Positions 24,384 to 31,732 of a stretch of 64,000 bases of DNA are shown here, piece by piece (positions within the stretch are counted from its first letter, which is position 1; the number at the start of each line of letters is the position of its first letter). Under the pieces are notes generated by a model. It saw nothing but the letters and a program-made list of their open reading frames with translations. It was not told where the DNA came from and did not search any database. This DNA is from Heliopora coerulea (Eukaryota > Cnidaria > Anthozoa > Scleralcyonacea > Helioporidae). Both the position numbers and the translations under genes were made by a program. Location: positions 186,001 to 250,000 of the forward strand of contig JASJOG010000076.1 in assembly GCA_030142905.1 (NCBI GenBank), written 5' to 3'.

Positions 24384-26966
24384 GATGATGTTGTTGCTGT
24401 TGTTGCTGTTGTTGTTGCTGTTGTTGTTGTTGTTATTGTTGATGATGTTGCTGTTATTGTTGTTGTTGTGGTTGTGGTTGTTGTTGTTGTTGTGGTTGTG
24501 GTTGTTGTTGTTGTTGTTGCTGCATCTCCTGTTACTGTCGCTTTTGTTTTTTCTGTTCATACTGTTCGTGTCTTTCCTGTTGTTACTGTGATTTTTATTC
24601 GTAGTGTCGTTGTAGATGCTTCTACTCATTTTGTTTTTGTTGCTGTCATACTTATTCCAGTTCTCGTACTTGCTAATTCTGTCGAGGAAATTGGAGAGAA
24701 CAGGAATGTTATTGTTGTCTTTACCGCTGTTTTTGTTCTTGCTGCCGCTCAGTTGGTTTTGCTCCTGTCGCTATTTGTATTATCTTAGTTATTATATTAA
24801 CCCATCAACCCCCAAAATCGACTTTCTGTAACTGTGCTCCTCCAAAAGCCAAATGATTTTACTCTGAGCATAAACAATTTTACATGACAAGGTGGAGACG
24901 TCCTGGCCAGCTTGGAGATGGAAAAGTTAATTAAATAAATACGAACAAAACTTTCAACGGCTTTTCTCTTTCAGAGATCTTCGTAGCAAGTTGCCAAGTC
25001 AAATATTACTGAACTTCTGCATCGCTCTTTCCTTAACGCTGATTGTATTCTTGGCTGCGGCTGAACGATCCAAAACGCCTTCGATGGCCTTTTGCCGGGC
25101 AGCGGCAATAGCACTGCATTATTTTGTTCTGGCGGCATTCATGTGGATGGGGATGGAAGCCTTCAACATGTACTTGGCGTTTGTTCACATTCTGCCATCT
25201 TACTTTCCAAATTTCCTATTGAAATGTTGCATTGTTGCCTGGGGTAAGTTTACAAAACAAAATGTGCCCAAAATGTACAGGGGTGCTGGTGACATAATTG
25301 TAGTGCACTGTGACTAGAGTTCGATTCCAACTCCGTGGAGTGATCTGATTAAAGTTACCTTTGTCATATGTGAGAAGAGTGTTGTCCAGTTTGACTCTAC
25401 CAAGCATCGCAGGTTTTCTCCGGGTACTCCAGTTTCCTCATGTAGTAACACTGGACCCGTGAGGGGTGGTCCTGACTGGACCTCTAGGGAGAACAGCTGA
25501 AGTAGCTGATGAGGTTATCCAGTATAAAGACACTTTTACCAGAGAAAAACTTCACTGTCGTCGAAGAAAGATTGTGAATGTTAGAAAATTTCGAAATTTA
25601 TCATCACAAAATTTATCCTACTATTCCATAGGCTTTCCTGCTATTATATTACTTTTTATTGTAATATTTCGTAATATTTCCTAACATTTCCTAAGAACGT
25701 GTGAAACAGTATAGTTCTCTCGGTATTTAACGTGATTTTCTCCGACTGAACTGAAGAGATTTTGTTATTCTGCTTGCCTTACCAGGTATCCCGGCCGTCC
25801 TGGTATCAATAACAGCTGGCGTAGCTCTTGATCAATACGGAGACACAACGTAGTAAGTAGAATTATAACTTGACGCTAATACCTCGGCTAAACTGTGAAA
25901 TTAAAAATAGGATACTGCATAGACAGTGGTAAATAAGGTAAAACGTGTAAAGATTGGTAACTGTCGTGACTGATCTCAGAGAATTCCAATAAATTATCAA
26001 TTCTATCAAGTGATCTTGACTCCACAGGCGCCCTTTTACCTCACCAGCATATTCCTCGATACAAAAATATTGGTACACAGTGAAGAGGGACAATTATTGA
26101 AGATAAAATACCCGTCCATGAGTTCTGCTCCTCAAACGGGAAGCATTGAAGTAAACATTAACGGTAAATGGTTTCTGAGAAAAATGTAAAGTGTTCTACG
26201 AAATGTTGAATTCAAACTAGATAATAACAACAAAGGTTTGCTGGTATCACCCCGACCCAGACATCAAAATTCTGCTCCAATCTGCAGTGGTCTAACTATA
26301 GTCCTCTTGCATTTCAGCTGTCGACTTCGCGGCGTTCCGTTCCTCGTGTCCTACCTTAGTCCAACTTTGCTCATTCTTGTCGCCAACTCCATTGCTTTTG
26401 CCCTCATCATGCGTTCACTTTTGACTTCTGGAAACAAGGCTACCGATAACCAAAAAGCAACTGGTCTCCAACAGGCCAGGCGAGGAGCTGCCATAATGGT
26501 TCTCCTTGGCTTAACCTGGATGTTCGGAATGTTGGCTATCAAAGATGCTAAGCTGGTCTTCCAGTATCTGTTTTGCATCTTCAACTCCCTTCAAGGTCTT
26601 CTTGTTTTTGTTTTTTACGTTGTCTTACCAGACGGAACCAGGAAAATGTACGCAAAATTTTGGCAAAGAAACGCAGGAAATTCAAAGACAAAACGCGAGG
26701 TTTGGAGCTCTGGAACGGGAATACCGAAAAAGGCAGATAACGACAAATACAAAGAGGCGTACGGTGACAACATAATGAGCATTAGTAGCCCCCACGCGGA
26801 TACGTTGTCGGATAATTCCACAAATGTTGCGGACTCATTCCGTAATTGTATGGTTCAACTGATGGAACAACAGGAAAATGGGAACGTGAAAGAAGGCACT
26901 GTTCCTGATAATGCGTGCAAAACATCTGGAACAGTCATTTTAAATGGTCTCAACCCAGGTCGATAG
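2497..26966 (+). CDS. Adhesion G-protein-coupled receptor with C-type lectin, HRM, GAIN/GPS and 7TM domains
   Basis: Proposed exons: 2497-2632, 5316-5714, 13504-13902, 19724-19953, 20826-20972, 22466-22560, 22713-23313, 23684-23814, 24975-25243, 25786-25852, 26318-26966. The sum is 3123 nt, in frame, 1040 residues. Order of parts: signal peptide (about 1-25), lectin-like domain 1 (46-178), lectin-like domain 2 (179-311), hormone-receptor motif (312-388), GAIN with GPS (to 669, cleavage expected between Leu662 and Thr663 in CNHLT), then seven helices and a cytoplasmic tail. It is expected to be a plasma-membrane receptor self-cleaved at the GPS. The 19724-26966 part is very secure. Attachment of the three 5' exons rests on matching phase-1 junctions and order only; they could instead be a separate lectin gene or include unseen exons. 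Ligand unknown. Confidence 0.72.
2783..2856 (+). CDS. Alternative terminal exon giving a short secreted peptide (candidate)
   Basis: Acceptor TATATGCAG at 2774-2782. Joined in phase 1 to the 2497-2632 exon it adds a Gly, then CYLGLAKKSLKNHRQDC and six more residues, and stops at TAG 2854-2856. The result is a 69-residue secreted product with two cysteines in this exon and one in the first. An AATAAA lies at 3108-3113. This could be a real alternative 3' end, a small independent secreted-peptide gene, or a chance frame. No homologue is recognised. Only transcript data would decide. Confidence 0.3.
4405..4509 (+). repeat. Truncated half of a palindromic hammerhead-like element
   Basis: This segment matches the right arm of the palindrome at 12494-12697 (GAAGATTACTGCC, then TCAGTCACC and the end CACCAACATGT). 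The left arm is missing because unit A has a deletion here relative to unit B. It is a relic with no coding content. Confidence 0.6.
5061..5243. mobile_element. Small foldback element (MITE-like) just upstream of lectin exon 1
   Basis: The left arm around CCAAGTTTTTCTTGAC is complementary to the right arm around GTCAAGGAAAACTTGG. The right end reads GTGTGTGCCGGCC. The copy in unit B is 13249-13431, so insertion predates the duplication. Most of the intron sequence directly before the lectin exon's acceptor is derived from this element. Confidence 0.5.
5316..5714 (+). CDS. C-type lectin-like domain exon 1
   Basis: A 399-nt exon, phase 1 at both ends (acceptor CCATTTAG at 5308-5315, donor GTGTGT at 5715). 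The translation shows the fold's landmarks: ANAKAECEKRGGHL, YWTGLKY, WEFSDGTDP, then LCIGVEG, KHC and YYIC at the end. The canonical sugar-binding motifs are not intact: the EPN/QPD position reads LPDN, and the WND position reads RLL. Calcium-dependent sugar binding is therefore doubtful. A second acceptor, TTGCAG, ends at 5298; using it gives a 416-nt exon that does not match the phase-1 neighbours. A symmetric 1-1 exon is the classic form of a shuffled extracellular module. Confidence 0.85.
5763..5968. mobile_element. Palindromic insertion with hammerhead-like core (unit A copy)
   Basis: Two arms (about 5790-5877 and 5885-5966) are near-perfect inverted repeats starting at TAACTCCGAGTAGC. 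A 13-base direct repeat, CATAGCGAATTAG (one mismatch), flanks the element at 5750-5762 and 5969-5981 and is read as the target duplication. The same element in unit B spans 13951-15114, split by a later MITE. It probably derives from a Penelope-like retroelement because its core resembles the hammerhead-like 3' motifs of the other such fragments here. Confidence 0.65.
5838..5883 (-). ncRNA. Hammerhead-ribozyme-like motif
   Basis: Read on the minus strand: CAUUC, then CUGAUGA, a GAC/GUC helix with loop, then GAAAC-GUA, then GAAUC. The flanks pair (AUUC with GAAU) as helix I, and the ACGU around the cleavage position could form helix III within a dimer. One extra U lies between CUGAUGA and helix II, as in every other copy in this window. 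Activity is untested. The unit B copy is at about 14984-15029. Confidence 0.5.
6168..6321. repeat. Foldback repeat (about 150 bp hairpin)
   Basis: GCATAGTTTCTCGTGC at the left is complementary, with few mismatches, to the right end GCACTAGAAACTATGC. The inner parts (GAGTTTTTCGAAGACT and AGTCTTTGAAAAACTC) pair as well. The unit B copy is at about 15313-15467. It is likely a non-autonomous DNA element; no target duplication was resolved. Confidence 0.5.
6512..6554 (-). ncRNA. Hammerhead-ribozyme-like motif at the 3' end of the Penelope-like relic
   Basis: Minus strand: UCACU, CUGAUGA, then U, a GUUAC/GUAAC helix, GAAAC-GUU, then AGUGA. The flanks UCACU and AGUGA pair over five bases as helix I. 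It has the same layout as the other motifs in this window. Ribozyme activity is inference. Confidence 0.5.
6512..8110 (-). pseudogene. Penelope-like retroelement relic (reverse transcriptase plus GIY-YIG endonuclease)
   Basis: Minus-strand coding remnants. The GIY-YIG-type segment at 6724-7149 contains VYKFQCQRC and LYLGETCRQLHVRISDH. Reverse-transcriptase C-terminal sequence at 7165-7553 contains FLDINITRSRGG and SSVYRKPTFTG. The polymerase motif reads YVND at 7645-7656. Upstream catalytic-domain sequence continues to about 8110 in shifted frames, so the element is broken. A hammerhead-like motif lies at its 3' end (6512-6554). It is present in unit A only; unit B has about 540 unrelated bases at this site. 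It sits in antisense orientation inside a receptor intron. Confidence 0.8.
9399..9562 (+). repeat. Third, partial copy of the region 5' of the lectin exon
   Basis: This segment resembles 5186-5335 and 13374-13523 (GAGCAAATTAAACTCG, then GTGTGCCGGCC and the acceptor region). It sits between units A and B. It shows that the array arose through more than one duplication or unequal exchange. Confidence 0.75.
9539..9574 (+). pseudogene. Hybrid miniature lectin exon (truncated)
   Basis: The first residues of the lectin exon (RFTY) are fused to sequence resembling the end of the signal exon, then a GTAATT donor at 9575. With the phase-1 acceptor it is a 36-nt exon, phase 1 at both ends, so it could be included without breaking the frame. 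It most likely marks the recombination point between duplicated units. Nothing shows that it is used. Confidence 0.45.
9725..9798 (+). pseudogene. Unit B copy of the short terminal exon
   Basis: Same frame as 2783-2856, with the first codon changed to give Ala instead of Gly before CYLGLAKK, and stop at 9796-9798. Unit B has no signal-peptide exon immediately before it, so a secreted product from this copy is unlikely unless spliced from the far upstream exon. Confidence 0.3.
10472..10513 (-). ncRNA. Hammerhead-ribozyme-like motif (left arm)
   Basis: Minus strand: CACU, CUGAAGA, U, a GUUGC/GCAAC helix, GAAAC-GUU, AGUAA. Helix I pairs with one mismatch. Confidence 0.45.
11168..11210 (+). ncRNA. 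Hammerhead-ribozyme-like motif (right arm)
   Basis: Plus strand: CACU, CUGAAGA, U, a GUUG/CAAC helix with an 8-base loop, GAAAC-GUU, AGUAA. It is the inverted partner of the motif at 10472-10513. Confidence 0.45.
12494..12697. mobile_element. Palindromic element, same family as the one at 48613
   Basis: The left arm (ATGTTGGTGATG, then GTGTAGTCTTGAGAAAGACT, then GACTGACG) is inverted-complementary to the right arm (CGTCAGTCACC, then AGTCTTTTTCAAGATG, then CATCACCAACAT). The right arm keeps a hammerhead-like core (CUGAAGA at about 12590, GAAACGUC, AGUC). Target duplications were not resolved, so it is older than the 48613 copy. Confidence 0.55.
13504..13902 (+). CDS. C-type lectin-like domain exon 2
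   Basis: Paralogous copy of the exon at 5316, also 399 nt and phase 1-1 (donor GTGGGT at 13903). It keeps the cysteines and YWTGLKY, WEFSDGTDP and YYIC landmarks. It differs from copy 1 at scattered residues (for example RIVTGRAI against VAITDRSI, and QCIAMERF against LCIGVEGL). The sugar-site position reads IPDN and the WND position RLL, so it is also non-canonical. This copy lies closest to the HRM exon at 19724 and joins it in phase to give a Gly codon. Both copies have open frames, so both may be functional or used alternatively. Confidence 0.85.
14017..14972. mobile_element. pogo/Tigger-like MITE (TA target duplication)
   Basis: Ends are CAGCAGAACCTGTATATAACGG and its inverted partner ending GGTTCCACTG, with TA on both sides (14015-14016, 14973-14974). 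The empty site is in unit A at 5827-5828. Subterminal repeats of GGCCGCTTAATACAGG occur at least twice near each end and again near 14790-14860, resembling arrayed transposase-binding sites. There is no transposase frame. Assignment to pogo/Tc1-mariner rests on the CAG ends and TA duplication. Confidence 0.75.
14984..15029 (-). ncRNA. Hammerhead-ribozyme-like motif (unit B copy)
   Basis: Same as 5838-5883 with core elements unchanged by eye. The host element is interrupted by the MITE ending at 14972. Confidence 0.45.
17257..18028. other. Receptor intron sequence, nothing recognised
   Basis: AT-rich intron DNA between the end of duplicated unit B and the minisatellite block. No open frame with family resemblance and no clear repeat ends were found. 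Confidence 0.5.
18029..19080. repeat. Two inverted minisatellite arrays flanking a 600-bp spacer
   Basis: About five degenerate units of a roughly 20-base motif (TTGCTGCAAATTAAAAGTT) run at 18029-18150. About a dozen units of the opposite orientation (AACTTTTAATTTGCAGCAAC) run at 18753-19080. The spacer has no recognised gene. The whole block would fold into an imperfect hairpin and may be one degenerate mobile element. Confidence 0.6.
19095..19275. repeat. Dispersed repeat, copy 1
   Basis: It aligns by eye to 28140-28305. Shared landmarks are CAACT..AGG, GGGGTCGC, CCCTTTTT, TATATTTGCCC, TTTCCCAAAGCC-like, CTCGAAATG and GTGCCT. Type unknown, probably a SINE or non-autonomous element. Confidence 0.55.
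19724..19953 (+). CDS. Receptor exon: hormone-receptor motif (HRM)
   Basis: Acceptor TATATTTAG ends at 19723 (phase 1) and donor GTATTT starts at 19954 (phase 0). It begins GSCPSENVGT and contains FTWPESRAES, RLPCPH, YATRECQ, SWGPID and KACPY. The spacing of conserved Cys and Trp is that of the HRM found N-terminal to GAIN domains in many adhesion GPCRs. Its phase-1 start fits both the lectin exon and the signal exon. Confidence 0.85.
20479..20527 (+). ncRNA. Degenerate hammerhead-like motif
   Basis: CUGAUGA, U, a GUCUU/AAGAC helix, GAAAU-AUA. The normal GAAAC-GUH has changed to GAAAU-AUA, although the four-base palindrome at helix III is kept as AUAU. Helix I would rely on wobble pairs. Probably a relic. 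Confidence 0.3.
20826..23313 (+). CDS. Receptor exons: GAIN domain and GPS cleavage site
   Basis: Exons 20826-20972 (phase 0-0), 22466-22560 (0-2) and 22713-23313 (2-0). The sequence runs from KRINSSNVVP through IRNLSFSGTKL, VADDFLGTVDNIL, AVYLQMVDPRSF and the beta-rich second half to the GPS. The GPS reads CGFWNF, then WSTDGC, then VCNCNHLTNFGILM. The four GPS cysteines and both tryptophans are present, and HL/T is the expected autoproteolysis bond. Several N-glycosylation sequons (for example NAT, NDT, NWS) fit an extracellular location. Confidence 0.93.
21173..21425 (+). repeat. Degenerate AGTGAC hexamer repeat in a receptor intron
   Basis: An array of (AGTGAC)n with many variants. In one frame it reads as a Ser-Asp repeat, but the frame has no splice context and lies between phase 0 exons that join without it. 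Treated as a microsatellite. Confidence 0.7.
21590..22075 (+). pseudogene. Penelope-like 3' fragment with GIY-YIG remnant
   Basis: Plus-strand remnant reading YFGQSRPHLHTRISEHMGVS and LSSILVHTHHTQHAISPNDF, clearly related to the minus-strand fragments at 6724-7149 and 10663-10962. It is followed by a 3' tail ending in a hammerhead-like motif at about 22030-22066 in which the core has mutated (CCGAAGA in place of CUGAAGA). Confidence 0.7.
22030..22066 (+). ncRNA. Decayed hammerhead-like motif
   Basis: CCGAAGA, U, a GUUGC/GCAAC helix, GAAAC-GCC. Helix II is intact, but the CUGA core and the GUH are mutated, so it should be inactive. Confidence 0.35.
23684..26966 (+). CDS. Receptor exons: seven transmembrane helices and cytoplasmic tail
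   Basis: Exons 23684-23814, 24975-25243, 25786-25852 and 26318-26966 (stop TAG). Helix 1: LISYVGCGLSLTGLMM. Helix 2: LLNFCIALSLTLIVFLAA. Helix 3: from FCRAAAIALHYF to GMEAFNMYL. Helix 4: CCIVAWGIPAVLVSITAG. Helix 5: GVPFLVSYLSPTLLILV. Helix 6: AAIMVLLGLTWMFGMLAI. Helix 7: YLFCIFNSLQGLLVFVFY. Helices 3, 6 and 7 (LTWMFG, FNSLQG) are typical of class B/adhesion receptors. The tail is about 110 residues, Ser- and Asn-rich. The 7TM part is complete with no frame break. Confidence 0.95.
23930..24530. repeat. TTG/GTT trinucleotide microsatellite in a receptor intron
   Basis: Long imperfect (GTT)n tract. It yields long spurious Val, Leu or Asn runs in three frames but has no coding features. Confidence 0.95.
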
Positions 26967-27589
26967 ACACGGCCAGAATCACCTCACTGCGTGTAGATTT
27001 CCCTAGTTTCTGAATTTCGTCCATTTTACGCATTGAGGTTGTACGAGAAAAGTAAAAACCTTTGTTTGGAAAGGGTATGAATCTTATTTTCATGGTAAAT
27101 CAGTGATGGCAAAAAGAAGATCCTGTACTAGCTCTGCTAACTCTGTTGAAGCTATCTCATAGCTTAGTTTTATTTTTACTCATGTCTCTCACACTACATC
27201 GAGTATAAACAGCGAGAACCTCTTGGAAACAGGGAACCTGTGGATGTATATAACAATAACATTGTAACGCTATCTTGAGTGTAACAAACACACAACGAGG
27301 ACGGAGAAATTGAGTCTATATAACATTATCCTAAATTTACTAACCAGCCGTTCCTCACAACACCCTTTTCTTGCCTGCTTATAAAACGTACTCAATCCCA
27401 AGGCATTCGTGTAATTTTGTATTGGCTGATTTCGCACAAGATCTGGCTTTGAAGGCGGTCTGAAAGGTGTTCTGAAAAAAGGGTATTTTCCCAGATCGAT
27501 GACGTAATTTTTGTCAGGAAATGTTTGATGTAAATAGTCACGTATATTATTTGAGATGAATTCTTTTTACTTGATTGTCAAATATCTAA

Positions 27590-28055
27590 TTTGATGTAAT
27601 GTTTCAAACACGAGTTGGTGTTCTTCCTCCGATTTCTAGATACCGAGAAACGGGGATAGAACCCGCAACCTTCTGATGACCGGTAAGACGCTCTAACCAT
27701 TGAGCTACCAAGACTCAAATGGCGAGCCAAGGTGCAAGTTCGACATATATGTGCGACCTGAACGGAAGCTACTATATGTTAATAATGATTTTGATGAAAT
27801 TTATATGTTAGAAGTGAGAACTTGGAAATATTATGAGATGATAGATGAACGATCGTCAAGCTCTATCCTCAGAAAAACGATTTCTGAGCCCCAGACGGGG
27901 ATGGAACCCGCAACCTGATGATGATCGGTGAGACGCCCCAACCATTGAGCTACTGAGACTCGTCTCATGGTTAGAGCGTCTCACCGGTCATCATCAGGTT
28001 AGGCGTTCGATCCCCGTCTGGGGCTCAGAGATCGTTTTTTTCTGAGGTTAGGACT
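27590..28055. repeat. tRNA-derived SINE-like copies in inverted arrangement
   Basis: Minus-strand tRNA-like heads occur at about 27650-27716 and 27892-27960, and a plus-strand head at about 27960-28035. The A-box-like TAGCTCAATGGTTAGAGCG and B-box-like GTTCGATCC are visible, followed by GTCTGGGGCTCAGA. The last two heads form a palindrome centred near 27958. The left part (27590-27655) matches 39226-39290. Confidence 0.65.
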
Positions 28056-28139
28056 TGAGGAATGTTCATGGATCATCCAAGATATCTTCAAGTTCCTATA
28101 CCTACAACTCTGTTGCTCTTTCTTTCATTTTTGATATTC

Positions 28140-28305
28140 CAGGGGGGGCAACTAGAGGTGGAGTTGGGGGGTCGCGACCCCTGCCCTTTTTGTGGGAAAT
28201 CTTATATTTGCCCAACAGCTTTTGACAGCTTTTTGCGCGCATTTCCCAAAGCCACGTAGGTTTAATTCACTCGAAATGATCAAAATTGCTCCGATTGTGC
28301 CTTGA
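28140..28305. repeat. Dispersed repeat, copy 2
   Basis: Matches 19095-19275 by eye. Starts with a G-run at 28142 and GGCAACTAGAGG. Confidence 0.55.
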
Positions 28306-28517
28306 TACTACCATCTGATCCCGTGCTGTTCTAGTTTCGGTCACATGTAGCCTTTTAGCTTACTCCTAACTACTTACATTTCCGAACAGTCTCCTGGGTT
28401 GCCTGTGCCATTCCCCACCCTCTCACCATTCATACACAATTCTCTCATACACTCTCTTCAATCTTCGTGCACCGTCGGACAAAGTGCATGCGAATTCCAA
28501 AGTAAACTTTGATCAAG

Positions 28518-28728
28518 ATGACCGATAAAAGAACGAAAGAACTTGGTGCTATCTCTAAGGCTTACCTTTTGTTTTACAACATTCTACAAGCTGTCGGGTA
28601 AGGCGGAGTTCATTGATATACTGGTATGTGTTTACGAATATAGTAATCCAATTCCAATCATACTTATTCTATAATTTTCGGAAATCTTCGTGAATTGCCT
28701 TCTAAAAGAAACAAGTAGGTAATCCAAG

Positions 28729-28779
<51 letters not shown>

Positions 28780-28807
28780 CATACATACATACATACATAC
28801 ATAAATA

Positions 28808-28865
<58 letters not shown>

Positions 28866-29755
28866 ATACATATGCATCACTCTTGCTAACTTCCAAAGAA
28901 TTAATGTTGTTATTTTGAACATTTTTAGGTGGAGTTACATCTTCTTCATTTCTTGTATCCATTTTTCTCAAAATGGTTTCACTCCCAAGGGACTGTTCTT
29001 AGCTGCTGAACTTCCTTTAAAGATTTTTCAATCAGCAGCAGTTTTTGAGGTAATGCTGGAATCCAGTAGCTCACATATCGGGCATAATTCCATTCTATAA
29101 TTTACTGTCATACATAGTTGATAAGTTCAAAATATCCATCAAACTTAGAAATGCACCTGAGGAGCTAATGGAGACCAGTAATTTTAGAGTTTGTTGGTAA
29201 AATGAAATAATAAATTAGTTTAAAAAAAAACTAATGTAAATGAACCAACAAACAGAGAAAATTTTTGGGCATAAAAGTTGAAGTTGTTTTTCCCAAAGAG
29301 TTTAAATTTGAGGGGGTTTTATAGCTTAATGGAATAATCAACTAGTGTTTTTCTACATATAGGACTTTCAACACATTTCTCACAATAATAAGATCTATGT
29401 ACATAAACAAAAAGCAACAGAAGAAAGAAACAGTGCGAAGTGCCCTAGTTGACATCGCACTCCTAGTACAATAACTAAGATACATTAAAATATGATAATT
29501 AAGATATAGTAAAATGATTATAGGGTTAAAAAATTATTGTGTTCCATCTGGAAGAATGTACTTGATTTCCAGTTTTTTTTGTCTAAAATTTATAGTAGAC
29601 TTAGTTCCTAGATAAAGGGGCAGGTCCCTGAAGTGTTGGTAATAAAGTATTTTAAAATGTTTTCATGCTTGATTTGTATATAAATATATATACATTTGGA
29701 GTAGCACTAATATCTTTGTCCTTCACCCAAGCACATAGTTCCACACAATTACTTA

Positions 29756-29807
<52 letters not shown>

Positions 29808-29854
29808 AAGATAAATGTAAATATACTTACCTGTGTTTGAAACTCAATATTTAA

Positions 29855-29888
<34 letters not shown>

Positions 29889-30891
29889 ATGTGTGTGTAT
29901 CTGTGTGTCTGTGTGTGTGTGAGTGTGTCTGTATGTGTGTGAGTGTGTCTGTGTGTGTGTAATATTTAAAAACTGAGTAGGAGTGCTTTATTGGGATTTA
30001 AAACACAAGGTGATAGCTGAGTGTTTTAGATGCGATAAAGCATGTACTGTGAGTTTTTTTAGATATCTTCTAAAATGAACCACCTAATATGCTAATTCGT
30101 GAAGAAAGTTGGGAAATTTATCTCCTGTAAGCCAAAAAAGTGAACTTCTTTACATATAAAGTCACATGTGTCTTTATCACATATAAAGACCCAACACAGT
30201 TATGATTTTCTTTTGTATTTTCCTCATGAATTCTTAATGACTTTTAGAAATATATATATATACACATATAATCTTCTGAATGTAACCAGTTTCATTGTCT
30301 TCATAATACTATAACCTTCTGGGTCTAAGGGAACTGTTTTTCTTTTTAAATTCTGCAGATTCTACATTCTGCAATTGGTAAGTATCTTAGCTGGAAGGAA
30401 GGAATTGAGGGGGTGGGGCAAAGCTGGGAGGAATGGAGAGAGAGGGAAGACAGAAAAGACAGAGAGAAGGAAAAGATGTGAGGACAGAAGGATAAGAAGG
30501 GAAGTGAAAAAAGTTAATTAAATGACAAATAGAACCCTGTGAGATGGTGTTGATGGGAGAGGTGGAAAGGAAGACAGTAGACAAGCCATACTTCTTTATT
30601 GTCATACACATTTCTATTTATTTTCCATATGTTTCATCATCTACACAGTTAAATAGTTGATAAATTTTATGAGCTGATATTAATGGGGAGGCATTTTCAT
30701 TACCATTCAGTAGCCATTGATCTATCTCTAATTTTCCATAACAGGTCTTGTTCCTTCATCCACTTCAATAACTGCAATACAGGTTGCATCTCGTGTAATT
30801 ATCCTTTGGCCAGTGACTCATTCAGTCAAGGAGGTAATGTTCTTCCCTCTTGAATTATTAAACTACTCATTTCATCCATGTTATTCTGATG

Positions 30892-30930
<39 letters not shown>

Positions 30931-31684
30931 TAATTTTATTTGTAGTAAACGTAGGTTTGTTCATTGTTACTCCAAGTTTTATGTCCTAGGATGATCTTCA
31001 GTCAACTTAGTTGTCTGATTTAAAAATTATTTTAGTTGTCTTTTCCATTGACCAATACCACAGGAGATAAGATTTTCAAAAAAGTTATGTAGAGAGTATG
31101 AATGGTATGAAGAAAAACAAGTTAGATAAATGTTGATATTGACCTGTAAATTCCAAGGGTCTTAGTTTGCTTTCTATTAAATGCCCTTGAAATTGCCCTT
31201 ATTGTTTGGGTCTTTTAGATGGCTTTCATTCCATTATTCACAATTGAAATTTCCCATTTGAAATTTTTACATAAACTAAAACTGGTGCACTAAACTTACA
31301 TCTATTATTTTATGTAAGGTTTTTGTCATTTTTATTCTATAGGTCCAAGACAATATTAGTGTCCTCATGTTCCTCTCAGCATGGACTGTTGCAGAAATTG
31401 TTCGATACTCCATGTATGCCTGCAGTCTGTTGAAGTATCGCCCATACCTGTTACAATGGTGTAGGTAAGACATTGTTAATGATTTACCTTACATGTACTT
31501 ACAGCTTTCTATCTGTCATCGCATTGAAAACTGAGATAACCCCAGATAAATGATGATTAAAAAATTTCTTTGTTTGGTTACAATTTCAGGTACAGTTTCT
31601 TCATAGTTTTGTATCCTATTGGTGTAACGGTAGGTATTACTTGTTCAATTTGTTCAGTTGTTCAATTTTTCTTTAGCTTCTTTC

Positions 31685-31732
<48 letters not shown>

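Larger units (their letters stand above)
26967..28517. other. Intergenic region between receptor and HACD gene
   Basis: Contains the receptor 3' untranslated region (no AATAAA recognised), a composite tRNA-derived repeat (27590-28055) and a dispersed repeat (28140-28305). No gene seen. Confidence 0.6.

Noticed and set aside
24147..24788. Long Val/Leu-rich open frame (and Asn-rich frame on the other strand)
   Set aside because: Produced by the GTT microsatellite; all frames stay open because the repeat lacks stops, and the flanking receptor exons join in phase without it.
27650..28035. Possible functional tRNA genes
   Set aside because: A- and B-box-like sequences are present, but no complete cloverleaf with a clear anticodon arm and acceptor stem can be read. 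Inverted copies and shared tails indicate a SINE-type repeat.
28632..28971. Tyr/Ile/Cys-Val repeat frames
   Set aside because: Translation of the AT/CA compound microsatellite.
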